A stretch of DNA of 64,000 nt from an uncultured Clostridia bacterium (GCA_910579745.1 CAJTVH010000006.1:13662-77661), one strand, 5' to 3'; numbered from the stretch's first letter, positions 48,745 to 57,900 are shown. Made by a program: numbers and translations. Notes: generated from the sequence alone by a model not told the origin.

Positions 48745-48922
48745 CGGCGTATCTGAAAACTAAATACGCGTGAGAATTACAAAAGATAAATAAAATTAAT
48801 AGGTTTTGCTTATTTTTTCAATAATTTTTATATATTTTGGCTTTATTTAAACTCAAAATATATTTAAAAAATCAAAGCTTGTGAGTTTTTAATAACTTTT
48901 ATATAGTTTTCAGACAGCCCTC
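48745..48922. mobile_element. Family A-related element
   Basis: It starts CGGCGTATCTGAAAACTAAA, then TACGCGTGAG, after TA. It ends TATATAGTTTTCAGACAGCC, then CTCAG. The interior is longer than the 161-bp copies and partly rearranged. Together with the family D element it fills most of the 570-base gap inside the regulatory module; a short AT-rich stretch remains to 49082. Confidence 0.65.
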
Positions 48923-49082
48923 AGTATAATAACTATTTCAAAAAGTTGTTTCTGAAAACCGACGTACTTATGAGAGATTATAAGGAGTTAAAATATGTTT
49001 TTGAAAAAGTTCATATCATTTAACGATTTTTGCTGGTTTTGGAAGCGACGCAAACGTTTAAATTTAAAAAAGGAGGGCAGTT

Positions 49083-49508
49083 ATGAGTCAAAATAAATTT
49101 GATGTATCTTTTAAAAGCGATATTTATGTAGTTAATGATATTGTTGCCAATTCTTTGAATTTTTTGAGAAACAGCTATCCCAAACTCAATCAAGACAGTC
49201 TTATGGAATTTAAGCTTATTTACTGTGAGCTTTTGTTTAACGCTATTATACACGGCAATAACGGAGATGAAAGAAAAAAAGTTTTTTTAAGCATAAATAT
49301 AAAAGGTGATTTTGTGGATTCTATTGTTTCGGACGAGGGAATCGGATTTGATTATAATAAGACGATTAAGGACGGCGGAAATGACGAAAGCATATTTCTT
49401 GAGACGGGAAGGGGAATAAGACTTGTTAAATCACTTGTCGACAGTCTTGATTTTGATGTGAACGGGAGTACTGTTAAATTCTGCAAAAAGGTGGAGTTTG
49501 ATGGATAA
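49083..49508 (+). CDS. Serine-kinase type HATPase (RsbW/RsbT-like)
   Basis: This 141-aa protein has an intact GHKL ATPase site: N-box ELLFNAIIHGN (near residue 58), G1 box SDEGIGFD (near residue 87), and a G2-like GRGIRLVKSLVD (near residue 113). It is the plausible active kinase for the STAS protein, or an anti-sigma factor. AAGGAGGGCAG lies 6 bases before the ATG. Its stop codon overlaps the next gene's ATG by 8 bases, so expression with the PP2C phosphatase is coupled. Confidence 0.88.
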   Translation: MSQNKFDVSFKSDIYVVNDIVANSLNFLRNSYPKLNQDSLMEFKLIYCELLFNAIIHGNNGDERKKVFLSINIKGDFVDSIVSDEGIGFDYNKTIKDGGNDESIFLETGRGIRLVKSLVDSLDFDVNGSTVKFCKKVEFDG

Positions 49509-50667
49509 GATTTTGGTTGCGGATGAAAACGAACAAACTGTGGATCTGATTGGTAAGATACTGTTTAATTCAGACTATGAAATTTATACGGCTTACTCAG
49601 GTAAGGTGGCTTTAACTAAAATTGAGATGATTAAACCAGACCTTATCATTATTAATACCGATTTTTCGGATATGAGCGGATTTGACATATGTAAAAAGCT
49701 TAAAGCCAATTCGGAAACAAATTGTATTCCTATTCTTATGCTTGCCGCTGTTATAACCAAAGACATTGGTTTGAGGTGCGTTTATTCCGGTGTTGACGAT
49801 TATATCTCAAAAGTGTTTGACGGAACTATTTTTATAGCCAAAGTAAAATCTCTTTTGAGGGTTAAACATTTGAGCGATAGAATTAAGACTCAGTACGAGG
49901 AACTTAAAGAAAAAAATGAGGTTATTGATTTTCAGCTAAAAATGGCTAGACGTGTTCAAAGGTCTATTATAAGAAAACTTGATATGACTGTAAGCGGGAC
50001 AAAAATTTTAAGCAAATATCTTCCGGCGCTTGAGGTGGGTGGAGATTTTTACAGTGTTAAAGAACTTGACAACAGTCATATTGGACTTATTATAGGAGAC
50101 GTTTCTGGTCACGGTATATCAGCCGCTCTTTTGACGGCTACTTTATCCATGATGTTTGACACGATGGCGTCGGTTCATAAAATGCCGGACTCTCTGCTTA
50201 AAGAGATGAACAACCAATTTTGCAAAATTTTTAAACACACGGGAAATGAAATGTATGTATGCATGTTTTACGCCATAGTGGATACCGTTAATTTTGTTAT
50301 AACATATTCTAACGCCGGACAGGTTTATCCGGTTTTTGTTGACAACAAAAACGAGTCTATGCTTGAGCTTGAGCTTGGAGGGATTCCTATCGGTCTTATG
50401 AGTGAGTCTTCTTATGAGGTTAAGGAAACAAAATATTCCCCGGGGGATTATTTGTTTTTTCATACGGATGGCCTTTCAGATTTCTTCTATAAAAGAGAAC
50501 CTGATAAATTCGGCGAGAAAATTAAAGAATGTCTTAAAGATAATATTAACAGGCATGGGGAAGACCTTGAATCTATTATAGAGGGTGTGCTTAACGAGTT
50601 TTACGACTATGACGAGAAAAACAAATTTGAGAAAGACGATATAAGCATTATTTTATGCAAGCTTTGA
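49501..50667 (+). CDS. Pseudo-receiver / PP2C-type serine phosphatase (RsbU-like)
   Basis: This 388-aa protein has an N-terminal receiver fold (1-120), a coiled linker (about 120-165) and a SpoIIE/RsbU PP2C domain (about 180-388). The PP2C domain shows GGDFYSV, GDVSGHGISAAL, TDGLSDF and DDISIILCKL, so the metal-binding Asp residues are present. In the receiver the phospho-acceptor position reads IIINTDFSDMSG where DLILLD-xxxP is usual, so Asp is replaced by Asn. Classical phosphorelay input seems unlikely. The ATG at 49501 (AAGGTGGAG upstream) overlaps the HATPase gene. It likely dephosphorylates the STAS protein. Confidence 0.88.
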   Translation: MDKILVADENEQTVDLIGKILFNSDYEIYTAYSGKVALTKIEMIKPDLIIINTDFSDMSGFDICKKLKANSETNCIPILMLAAVITKDIGLRCVYSGVDDYISKVFDGTIFIAKVKSLLRVKHLSDRIKTQYEELKEKNEVIDFQLKMARRVQRSIIRKLDMTVSGTKILSKYLPALEVGGDFYSVKELDNSHIGLIIGDVSGHGISAALLTATLSMMFDTMASVHKMPDSLLKEMNNQFCKIFKHTGNEMYVCMFYAIVDTVNFVITYSNAGQVYPVFVDNKNESMLELELGGIPIGLMSESSYEVKETKYSPGDYLFFHTDGLSDFFYKREPDKFGEKIKECLKDNINRHGEDLESIIEGVLNEFYDYDEKNKFEKDDISIILCKL

Positions 50668-50759
50668 AAAAGGCGGATGTGTATTAAAAAAGACCTGACG
50701 TAAACTTTATTTAGGATATGACTATGGTATTAATTTTTATATAGTTTAAAATTTTTTTG

Positions 50760-51112
50760 TTGCATAATTTTTAGGGATATGATATATTATTATCGTTATA
50801 AAAATTTTTCAAATATTTAACGGCTTTGACAAAGAGGAGTAACAAAGAGAAACTTATCAGGGAGCGGGCGACTTGACTGAAATTGCCCGTTATGACACTC
50901 TTTTGTGAAAAACGCTTTTGAGCTTACTTTTTGAAAGAAACCCTGTTTTTATGAGCGGCTGGGATTTTATTAGAAAAGTACGGGTTACACACGTTATTGT
51001 GTTTTATGAAGCGGGCAAAAAGTATTTTATTTTTGTCAATTTAGGTGGTACCGCGGATTTTTTATTGTTTCCGTCCTTAAAATTAATTTTTTTAGGGCGG
51101 ATTTTTTTACGC
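50760..51112 (+). promoter_or_regulatory. T-box leader of aspS, aspartate specifier GAC
   Basis: The promoter TTGCAT (50760), 17 bases, TATATT (50783) precedes the leader. The specifier region TATGACACTCTTTTG reads GAC at 50894-50896, an aspartate codon aligned with the other two leaders. The T-box is TAGGTGGTACCGCG at about 51042-51056. The terminator CCGTCCT / AGGGCGG with T7 is at 51071-51108. The gatCAB genes downstream may also respond by read-through. Confidence 0.88.
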
Positions 51113-51156
51113 ACGGAGGAGCCTAACGGAAAATTTTTTTAGGAGGTAACTTTTTA

Positions 51157-52491
51157 ATGATTAAAGTAAATGGTGTAAGCGCAAGTAAAGACCTTGAGAT
51201 TAAAGAACTTCTGGCTCTTGACGAAAACGGGAGAAAAGGGGTTCGCGTGCATGGTATGATTTATAATATTCGTGATATGGGTGATTTTGCTTTTGTTATT
51301 TTAAGAAAAAGAGGCGGTCTTGTTCAGTGTGTTTATAATAAAAACGGCGGAGAGGATGAGAAAGAGCTTCTTAAAGAGGAAAATTCTGTCGTTGTCACTG
51401 GCGACGTGGGAGATGAGCCAAGAGCGGTAAACGGAATTGAGATAAGGGTTTCCGAAATGAGACTTTTATCTTCTCCCGCCGAGGAACTGCCTTTTGCCAT
51501 AAATAAAAGAAATCTTAATATTTCTATCGAAAATGAGCTGCCTATCAGACCGATTACTTTAAGAAACGAGAGAAGAAGGACTATATTTAAGCTACAGGCG
51601 GGTCTTGTGGAAGCTTTTAGAGCCTTTTTCGCGGAAAACGAGTTTACGGAGATTTTCTCACCGAAAATTGTAGCCGCCGGAGCCGAGGGTGGGGCGAATA
51701 TTTTTAAACTTGAGTATTTTGGTAAAAAGGCGTATCTCGCTCAAAGCCCGCAGTTTTATAAACAAATGCTTATTCCTGTTTATGAAAGGGTTTTTGAGAT
51801 AGCCCCTGTTTTCAGAGCTGAAAAACATGAGACGGTGAGACACTTAAACGAGTATATAGGCGTTGATTTTGAGATGGGCTTTATTGAGAGTTTCTATGAT
51901 ATTATAAATATGGAAACAGGAATGCTCAAATTCGCTTTTAAGTATGTTAAGGAAAATTATTCGGACTGTGTTAAAAAGCTTAACATTGAGCTTCCCGCTA
52001 TTGATGAGATTCCTTGTGTTAAATTTAAAGAGGCTAAAGAAATGGTTGCCGCTAAATACAACAGAAAAATTAAGGATCCTTATGACCTTGAACCGGAGGA
52101 GGAAAGACTTATAAGCCAGCTTTTTAAAGAGGAGTATAACAGCGATTTTGTTTTTGTCACGCATTATCCCATTAAAAAACGTCCTTTCTACGCTATGGAC
52201 GACCCGGAAAATGAGAAATATACGCTGAGTTTCGACTTGCTTTACAACGGTATGGAGATTACGACGGGAGGGCAGCGTATTCACGATTATAAAACACAAG
52301 TTGACAAGATGATTTCAAAGGGGCTTAATCCGGATGATTTTGAAAGTTATCTTATGCTCCACAAGCAGGGATGTCCTCCGCACGGAGGTCTTGGAATGGG
52401 ACTTGAGAGATTTTTAATGAAGCTTATCGACGAGAAAAATATTAGGGCGACATCTATGTTTCCGAGGGATATTACAAGGCTTAACCCATAA
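51157..52491 (+). CDS. aspS: Aspartyl-tRNA synthetase, archaeal/eukaryal type
   Basis: This 444-aa class IIb synthetase is of the short archaeal type, without the bacterial GAD insertion. It has an N-terminal OB anticodon-binding domain (about 20-110, with GVRVHGMIYNIRDMGDFAFV) and a catalytic core with FRAEKHETVRHLNEYIGVD (motif 2) and HGGLGMGLERFLMKL (motif 3). The OB position where discriminating archaeal enzymes carry Trp appears to be Tyr here. That, and the adjacent gatCAB, suggest a non-discriminating enzyme that also makes Asp-tRNA-Asn. AGGAGG precedes the ATG. Confidence 0.92.
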   Translation: MIKVNGVSASKDLEIKELLALDENGRKGVRVHGMIYNIRDMGDFAFVILRKRGGLVQCVYNKNGGEDEKELLKEENSVVVTGDVGDEPRAVNGIEIRVSEMRLLSSPAEELPFAINKRNLNISIENELPIRPITLRNERRRTIFKLQAGLVEAFRAFFAENEFTEIFSPKIVAAGAEGGANIFKLEYFGKKAYLAQSPQFYKQMLIPVYERVFEIAPVFRAEKHETVRHLNEYIGVDFEMGFIESFYDIINMETGMLKFAFKYVKENYSDCVKKLNIELPAIDEIPCVKFKEAKEMVAAKYNRKIKDPYDLEPEEERLISQLFKEEYNSDFVFVTHYPIKKRPFYAMDDPENEKYTLSFDLLYNGMEITTGGQRIHDYKTQVDKMISKGLNPDDFESYLMLHKQGCPPHGGLGMGLERFLMKLIDEKNIRATSMFPRDITRLNP

Positions 52492-52612
52492 AATCGCATA
52501 GCATACCAATATTTTTATAATATGCCTACGAAGTGTAACTGAAAAAGATTTGTAAGGCGGCTTTGGAGAGATTATGAAACGGGACTAATGTCAGAAAAGG
52601 AGGATTTTTTGT

Positions 52613-52900
52613 ATGCAGATTAATAATGAACTTATTACTTATCTTGAAGACCTTTCAAGACTGACTCTTTCAAAGGAAGAAGAGGAGAAGGCGAAAGTTG
52701 ACCTTGAGAAAATATTGAATTATATAGATAAGCTTAACGAGCTTGACACGACGGATGTCGAGGCGATTTCCCATCCGTTTGCTTTTACTAATAATTTCAG
52801 GGACGATGTTACTGTCGATTCCACGGACAGAGATATTATTTTAGCGAACGCTCCAATGAAAAAGGACGGCTGTTTTAAAGTTCCAAAAACTGTTGATTAA
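52613..52900 (+). CDS. gatC: Asp/Glu-tRNA amidotransferase subunit GatC
   Basis: GatC, 95 aa, is the small wrapping subunit of the GatCAB amidotransferase. It shows LITYLEDLSRLTLSKEEEEK, LEKILNYIDKLNELDT and the C-terminal KDGCFKVPKTVD. AAAAGGAGG precedes the ATG. It starts the gatC-gatA-gatB unit, 121 bases after aspS. Confidence 0.95.
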   Translation: MQINNELITYLEDLSRLTLSKEEEEKAKVDLEKILNYIDKLNELDTTDVEAISHPFAFTNNFRDDVTVDSTDRDIILANAPMKKDGCFKVPKTVD

Positions 52901-52912
52901 GGAGAGTGTATT

Positions 52913-54391
52913 ATGGATTTTTCTAATAAAACCGCTCTTGAGATAGGGCAGATGATTAAAAATAAAGAGGTAAGCTCTGTTGAGGTTACCAAGCAAACGC
53001 TTGAGAACATTAAAAATACGGAGAAAGATATAAACGCTTATATTTCTGTTCTTGAGGAAAAGGCGATTGAAAACGCCAAGAAAGTTCAGGAAAGAATTGA
53101 CAGCGGAGAAGAGCTTTCACCCCTTGCCGGAGTTCCTATGGCGATTAAAGACAATATATGCACAAAAGGAGTCAACACCACATGCGGATCAAAAATGCTT
53201 GAAAGCTTTATTCCGCCTTATAACGCCACTGTCACGGATAAACTTGACGCGGCGGGGGCTGTTGTCTTAGGCAAGCTTAATATGGATGAGTTCGCTATGG
53301 GAGGATCTACAGAGACTTCCTATTTCGGGTCCACAAAAAATCCATGGGATTTGGAAAGGGTTCCTGGGGGGTCGTCGGGAGGTTCCGCCGCGGCTGTAGC
53401 GGCTGAGGAAGCGGTTTATACATTGGGCTCTGACACGGGAGGATCTATAAGGCAACCGTGTTCGTTCTGCGGTGTTTCGGGAATCAAACCCACATATGGA
53501 GCGGTTTCGAGATATGGTCTTGTGGCTTTCGCCTCTTCTCTTGACCAAATTGGGCCTGTGGGCAGGGACATTAAAGACTGCGCGGCTGTTCTTGAAATTA
53601 TTTCAGGGCACGATTTAAAGGACTCAACCTCTATAAAAAACTCGGTTTTTGATTTTTCGGATTCTTTTACGGGGGACGTTAAGGGCCTTAAAATAGGTAT
53701 TCCTAAAAATTATTTTGGCGATGGTCTTGACGCCGACGTTAAAGAGGCTGTTTTAAAAGCTTCCGAAAATCTTAAAAGCTTAGGCGCGGAAATAAGCGAG
53801 TTTGAGATGCCAGTTATCGATTACGCTATACCGGCTTATTATGTTGTGGCCTGCGCCGAGGCGAGTTCAAACCTTTCAAGATATGATGGTATAAAATACG
53901 GTTTTAGAAGCGAAAAGGGAGACGGTATACTAGACGTCTTTTATAACTCAAGAAGCGAGGGCTTCGGCATGGAAGTTAAAAGACGTATTATGTTAGGCTC
54001 TTTTGTTTTAAGCTCAGGCTATTACGACGCTTATTACAAAAAAGGTCTTCGCGTTAGGGGACTTATTAAAAATAATTTTGACGAGGCTTTCTCAAAATAC
54101 GATATGATTTTATCACCGACGGCTCCGACTACCGCTTTTAAACTCGGTGAAAATACTTCTGACCCTCTCAAAATGTATTTGGGGGATATTTATACAGTTT
54201 CCGTAAATCTCGCCGGTATTCCCGCCGTGAATGTTCCATGCGGATTTGGTGAAAACGGTATGCCTATTGGTATGCAGCTTATTGGAAATGCGTTCAGCGA
54301 GCCTGTATTGGTTAAAGCGGCTTACGCTTTTCAGTCAAATACGGATTTTCATTTAAAAAAGCCCGAAATTGTTAAAGGAGGTCAAGCGTAA
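52913..54391 (+). CDS. gatA: Asp/Glu-tRNA amidotransferase subunit GatA
   Basis: GatA releases ammonia from glutamine and channels it to GatB. The 492-aa amidase-signature protein has the catalytic Lys in GVPMAIKDNI, the cis-Ser and nucleophilic Ser in GGSSGGSAAAVA and DTGGSIRQPCSFCG, and the family C-terminus MPIGMQLIG. The length is normal. Its ATG lies 12 bases after gatC, with AAGGAGAG, and its stop overlaps the gatB ATG by one base (TAATG). Confidence 0.97.
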   Translation: MDFSNKTALEIGQMIKNKEVSSVEVTKQTLENIKNTEKDINAYISVLEEKAIENAKKVQERIDSGEELSPLAGVPMAIKDNICTKGVNTTCGSKMLESFIPPYNATVTDKLDAAGAVVLGKLNMDEFAMGGSTETSYFGSTKNPWDLERVPGGSSGGSAAAVAAEEAVYTLGSDTGGSIRQPCSFCGVSGIKPTYGAVSRYGLVAFASSLDQIGPVGRDIKDCAAVLEIISGHDLKDSTSIKNSVFDFSDSFTGDVKGLKIGIPKNYFGDGLDADVKEAVLKASENLKSLGAEISEFEMPVIDYAIPAYYVVACAEASSNLSRYDGIKYGFRSEKGDGILDVFYNSRSEGFGMEVKRRIMLGSFVLSSGYYDAYYKKGLRVRGLIKNNFDEAFSKYDMILSPTAPTTAFKLGENTSDPLKMYLGDIYTVSVNLAGIPAVNVPCGFGENGMPIGMQLIGNAFSEPVLVKAAYAFQSNTDFHLKKPEIVKGGQA

Positions 54392-55824
54392 TGAATTATG
54401 AAACAGTAGTTGGTCTTGAGGTTCATGTTGAGCTTTCCACGAAGTCGAAAATATTCTGCGGATGTACGACTGAATTCGGCGGGGAACCGAACACACATGT
54501 CTGCCCCGTTTGTACGGGTATGCCAGGAAGTCTGCCTGTTATGAACAAAAGTGTTGTTGAGTTCGCTATAAGAGCGGGACTTGCCCTTAACTGCGATATT
54601 ACGAGATACAATAAATTCGACAGAAAAAATTATTTTTATCCCGACCTTCCTAAAGCTTATCAGGTTTCTCAGTTATATTTGCCAATCTGCCAAAACGGTA
54701 AAGTTGAGATTGAGGTTGACGGGGTGAAAAAGTATATAGGCATTCACGAGATTCATATGGAGGAGGACGCCGGAAAGCTTATACATGATCCGTGGGATGA
54801 CTGTACCCTTGTAGATTATAACAGATGCGGAGTACCTCTTTTGGAAATAGTATCGGAGGCTGATTTCAGAAGCGCCGACGAGGTTATCGCTTATCTCACG
54901 AAGCTTAGGGATATTATGATGTATCTTGGGGTTTCAGACTGTAAAATGCAGGAGGGTTCTATGCGAGCCGACGTAAACGTTTCAGTGAGGCCTGTTGGGC
55001 AAAAAGAGTTTGGTACAAGAAGTGAAATGAAAAATATGAACTCTTTTAAAGCTATTTTCAGAGCGATTAATTTTGAGGCCAAACGTCAGATTGAGATTCT
55101 TGAGGAAGGCGGAAAAGTTGTTCAGGAAACGAGAAGATGGGACGAGAATAAAGACGCCAGTTTCGCTATGCGATCTAAAGAAAACGCTCAGGACTACCGT
55201 TATTTCCCTGAGCCGGATTTGCTTCCTATTGAGATAAGCGAAAGCTGGATTGAGGAGGTTGAAAGCAATTTACCGGAGCTTCCGGAAGACAAGAGGGCGA
55301 GATATATAAGCGAGTTTGGTCTTAGTGAGTACGACGCCGGAGTTATTACTTCCGCTAAACAGCTTGCCTATCTTTTTGAGGATACTACAGCCATATGCGG
55401 TAAGCCTAAGGAAGCCTGCAACCTTATTATGGGAGAGCTTATGCGGCTTTTAAGCGAGACGTCTGCTTTGCCAGAGGATATTAATGTGGACCCTAAAAAA
55501 GCCGCTGATTTAATTAATCTTATTGCTGACGGAAAAATTAACAGAAGCGTTGGCAAAGAGGTTTTTGAGGAAATTTTTAGAAATGACGTCGAGCCGGTTA
55601 AATATGTTGAGGAAAAAGGTCTCTTGATGCTCAACGACGACAGTCTCGTATCAGAGACTATAGATAAAGTTATCGCCGATAACCCCAAAAGCGTCGATGA
55701 CTTTAAAAGCGGAAAAGAAAAGGCGTTTGGTTTCCTTGTTGGACAGACCATGAAAGCTCTCAAGGGGAAAGCGAATCCTCAGGCTGTCAATAAAATATTG
55801 AAAGAAAAACTTAAAAGTTTGTAG
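54391..55824 (+). CDS. gatB: Asp/Glu-tRNA amidotransferase subunit GatB
   Basis: GatB activates the misacylated Asp- or Glu-tRNA and amidates it. The 477-aa protein begins YETVVGLEVHVELSTKSKIF, has zinc-site cysteines in FCGCTTEFGG and CPVCTGMPG, then GSMRADVNVSVRP, and ends in the YqeY-like tail. GGAGGTCAAGCG lies 6 bases before the ATG. Together with the AspRS type, the operon fits tRNA-dependent Asn synthesis, Gln synthesis, or both. Confidence 0.97.
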   Translation: MNYETVVGLEVHVELSTKSKIFCGCTTEFGGEPNTHVCPVCTGMPGSLPVMNKSVVEFAIRAGLALNCDITRYNKFDRKNYFYPDLPKAYQVSQLYLPICQNGKVEIEVDGVKKYIGIHEIHMEEDAGKLIHDPWDDCTLVDYNRCGVPLLEIVSEADFRSADEVIAYLTKLRDIMMYLGVSDCKMQEGSMRADVNVSVRPVGQKEFGTRSEMKNMNSFKAIFRAINFEAKRQIEILEEGGKVVQETRRWDENKDASFAMRSKENAQDYRYFPEPDLLPIEISESWIEEVESNLPELPEDKRARYISEFGLSEYDAGVITSAKQLAYLFEDTTAICGKPKEACNLIMGELMRLLSETSALPEDINVDPKKAADLINLIADGKINRSVGKEVFEEIFRNDVEPVKYVEEKGLLMLNDDSLVSETIDKVIADNPKSVDDFKSGKEKAFGFLVGQTMKALKGKANPQAVNKILKEKLKSL

Positions 55825-55846
55825 TTAAATTTTGTATATAAAAAAG

Positions 55847-55877
55847 GGGGCGTGTCTTTTTTAGAGGACACGTCCCT
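55847..55877 (-). terminator. Terminator between gatB and the anti-sigma gene
   Basis: GGGGCGTGTC pairs with GACACGTCCC (one bulge). The T-run is on the minus strand (A6 at 55840-55845), so it serves the sigma/anti-sigma operon. It is close enough to gatB to affect plus-strand transcripts too. Confidence 0.7.
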
Positions 55878-55894
55878 ATAATGATAAGCTATTG

Positions 55895-56767
55895 TTAAAA
55901 TAAAGATGTTAGTTCCTCAATACCTTTATATGACGATTTAACCGCGCGTATAAGGCTTCCGTCTTCAGCGTTAATATCAAAGTAATAGTAATAACAGCTT
56001 CGGACTCCGTATGTTACCGTATATATATTAAGTTTTAAATCATTATCATAATAAAGACAGACGTTTTTTTCGGTCATATGGGATACAGACATGTTTAATT
56101 TGTTTTTAAGCAGTTCAGTCGCTGTATTTAACGCCTCTTCTTTGCTAATTCCGCCGTTTGCTATTACGGAGGTCTCAAATTGTTTTTGTTCTTTTAAAAA
56201 ATTTTCCCTTATTGCCGACGCTTCGCCGCTTTGAGATACGCTGTACTCTCTTTTGTAATTAAAGTCGATAATTTCCAGAAGTTCCTCGTCGGTCATCTCG
56301 TGTTCTGGCAAATAAAAGAAACTTGTGTCTTTTATATAACAAATTAGATCTTTTTTAGGCTGTTCTTTACTGTCTATTACTGTAATTTCTTTTTGTGGAA
56401 ATTTTCCGTTGTTATAATCAATGTAAAGTTTAGCCATACGCTCTCTTTCAGATTGAGAGTATTCCCTGGAGAAAATATCCGCTTCAGATGTTCGCTCGCT
56501 CATTATATTCTGAGTGTTTTTTATCTCATCTTTAGGCATATTTTCCATACGGGTTTTTACTAAAGACTGTATACCGGCGTATATAGGTATACCAGCGAGA
56601 AGTATTACTATAATAATAGACGCCGCTATTAATGGCCGTATTTTCTGTTGCTTTGTTTTATTTTTTTTGTCCTCTATTCTTTTTTTCACATTTTCAATAA
56701 TTTCTTTTTGTGTTTTTTCGCTCATATGAATATTATCCATTGTTTCTTTTATTTTTGATAAGTTCAT
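55895..56767 (-). CDS. Membrane-bound anti-sigma factor (putative)
   Basis: This 290-aa protein has a helical cytoplasmic N-terminus (1-42, basic), one membrane helix (IRPLIAASIIIVILLAGIPI, about 43-62) and an extracytoplasmic domain of about 225 residues. It contains no HxxxCxxC zinc anti-sigma motif that I can see. The outer domain has a YYYYFDINAEDGSLIRA-type ending. The position directly after an ECF sigma gene, with a 4-base overlap, supports an anti-sigma role. The signal sensed is unknown. Confidence 0.75.
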   Translation of the reverse strand: MNLSKIKETMDNIHMSEKTQKEIIENVKKRIEDKKNKTKQQKIRPLIAASIIIVILLAGIPIYAGIQSLVKTRMENMPKDEIKNTQNIMSERTSEADIFSREYSQSERERMAKLYIDYNNGKFPQKEITVIDSKEQPKKDLICYIKDTSFFYLPEHEMTDEELLEIIDFNYKREYSVSQSGEASAIRENFLKEQKQFETSVIANGGISKEEALNTATELLKNKLNMSVSHMTEKNVCLYYDNDLKLNIYTVTYGVRSCYYYYFDINAEDGSLIRAVKSSYKGIEELTSLF

Positions 56768-57225
56768 TTATATGCCTCCTTACATAATATGTACAGCTGT
56801 TTCCTGCCACGCTGCATTCTTTTTTTCACGGCGTTTTCAGAGATTTTTAGAATACCTGAGATTTCTTTGACGCTGTACCCTTCGGCGTAATACAGGTAAA
56901 TTACCATTTTTTGTTTTAAAGGGAGCTCAAGAAGCTCTGTTAATATCTCTTTATGTTCCTCGGCTGGAAGACTGTTAGCGAGTTCATCTATAGATATTTT
57001 AGGATGCCGTATTCTGAAACGAATCATATTGCGGCTTATATTTGTGGCGACTCGTATAAGCCAAGCTTTCTCATGGTTTTCATCTGAGAAATTAGGTCTT
57101 TTCTCTATATATACGCAAAATGTGTCTTGAACGGCGTCCTGAGCGTCATGTTCATCGCAAAGAATGATAATACAGACCTTGTAAATTAAGTTGTTGTATT
57201 TTATTACTGTTTCTTCTATATCCAT
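56764..57225 (-). CDS. ECF RNA polymerase sigma factor
   Basis: This 153-aa sigma-70 family protein shows region 2 (DAVQDTFCVYIEKRPNF and HEKAWLIRVATNISRNM) and region 4 (LPLKQKMVIYLYYAEGYSVKE and SENAVKKRMQRGRKQL). Together they are enough to bind core polymerase and a -35/-10 promoter. I start at ATG 57225, preceded by AAGGAGGTG; an in-frame start at 57255 lacks a site. The downstream membrane protein is its likely inhibitor. Neighbouring genes show no obvious shared promoter, so the regulon is unknown. Confidence 0.92.
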   Translation of the reverse strand: MDIEETVIKYNNLIYKVCIIILCDEHDAQDAVQDTFCVYIEKRPNFSDENHEKAWLIRVATNISRNMIRFRIRHPKISIDELANSLPAEEHKEILTELLELPLKQKMVIYLYYAEGYSVKEISGILKISENAVKKRMQRGRKQLYILCKEAYK

Positions 57226-57700
57226 ATTTTTCACCTCCTTATATTTATAAAACACCTGAGAATATTTAAAGGTGACATTTTTTATAATTTCTCGTAGGTA
57301 TTTTAGTTTTCAGATATGTTCTACATCAATTCAATCATAATTATAAGGGAAAAAACTTATTTTATTTGAGATTTTTTAGAGTGCCTTACAATCTTTTTAA
57401 ATTGGAATTGCTGTAAATAATTATAACTGACAAAAGGTTTTTCAGATACGTCCTAGTTAAAGCTATTTTGGTATAAATAGAAAAAATATTTTTTTCTATT
57501 TATTATGGAATTGCTATATATGAAGTATTGCTTTATTTCAAATACTTGGAAAAATATTTAAAAATCAGGCAAAGTATAGCTAAAATGATTTTTAGCCACT
57601 GAACTTATTTATTTTTAAGTTTGATGACTGTAAAGCAAAGTGTATTTTGATATGTTATCGGAAATATATACTCTATAAAAGTTTACAAATTTAATTTATA
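57226..57700. other. Repeat-rich gap upstream of metY
   Basis: A family A right end (TATTTTAGTTTTCAGATATG) lies at about 57299-57318. A family F right end follows (TTTTAAATTGGAATTGCTGT, about 57395-57414), then another family A end (TTTTTCAGATACGTCCTAG, about 57438-57456) and a family C right end (TTATTTTTAAGTTTGATGAC, about 57608-57627). None is a full element. No coding sequence is visible. Confidence 0.5.
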
Positions 57701-57707
57701 AAATATA

Positions 57708-57735
57708 TTGACAAAACGGAAAATGGTGGTATACT
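57708..57735 (+). promoter_or_regulatory. metY promoter
   Basis: TTGACA (57708-57713) and TATACT (57730-57735) are 16 bases apart. A leader of about 160 bases follows, with no terminator, T-box or SAM riboswitch that I can see. AAAGGAG sits 10 bases before the metY ATG. Confidence 0.8.
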
Positions 57736-57900
57736 ATAAAACATAGTATTTCTATATGAAATATAAACAATTATAAACGCCGCATATGATAATAAAATTA
57801 AATTAAAAAAATAATGCGCTGAATATTCTGACGCAAAAAAATAAAAGTTTTATTGAAATTATATCAAATAATATATATAATATAAAGGAGATTGAGAATT

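Noticed and set aside
50918..51142. 74-codon plus-strand frame in the aspS leader
   Set aside because: It spans the T-box and its terminator, so the sequence is constrained as RNA and the frame is incidental.
57736..57900. SAM riboswitch or T-box in the metY leader
   Set aside because: I could find neither the S-box conserved core nor a T-box or terminator hairpin in these 165 bases.
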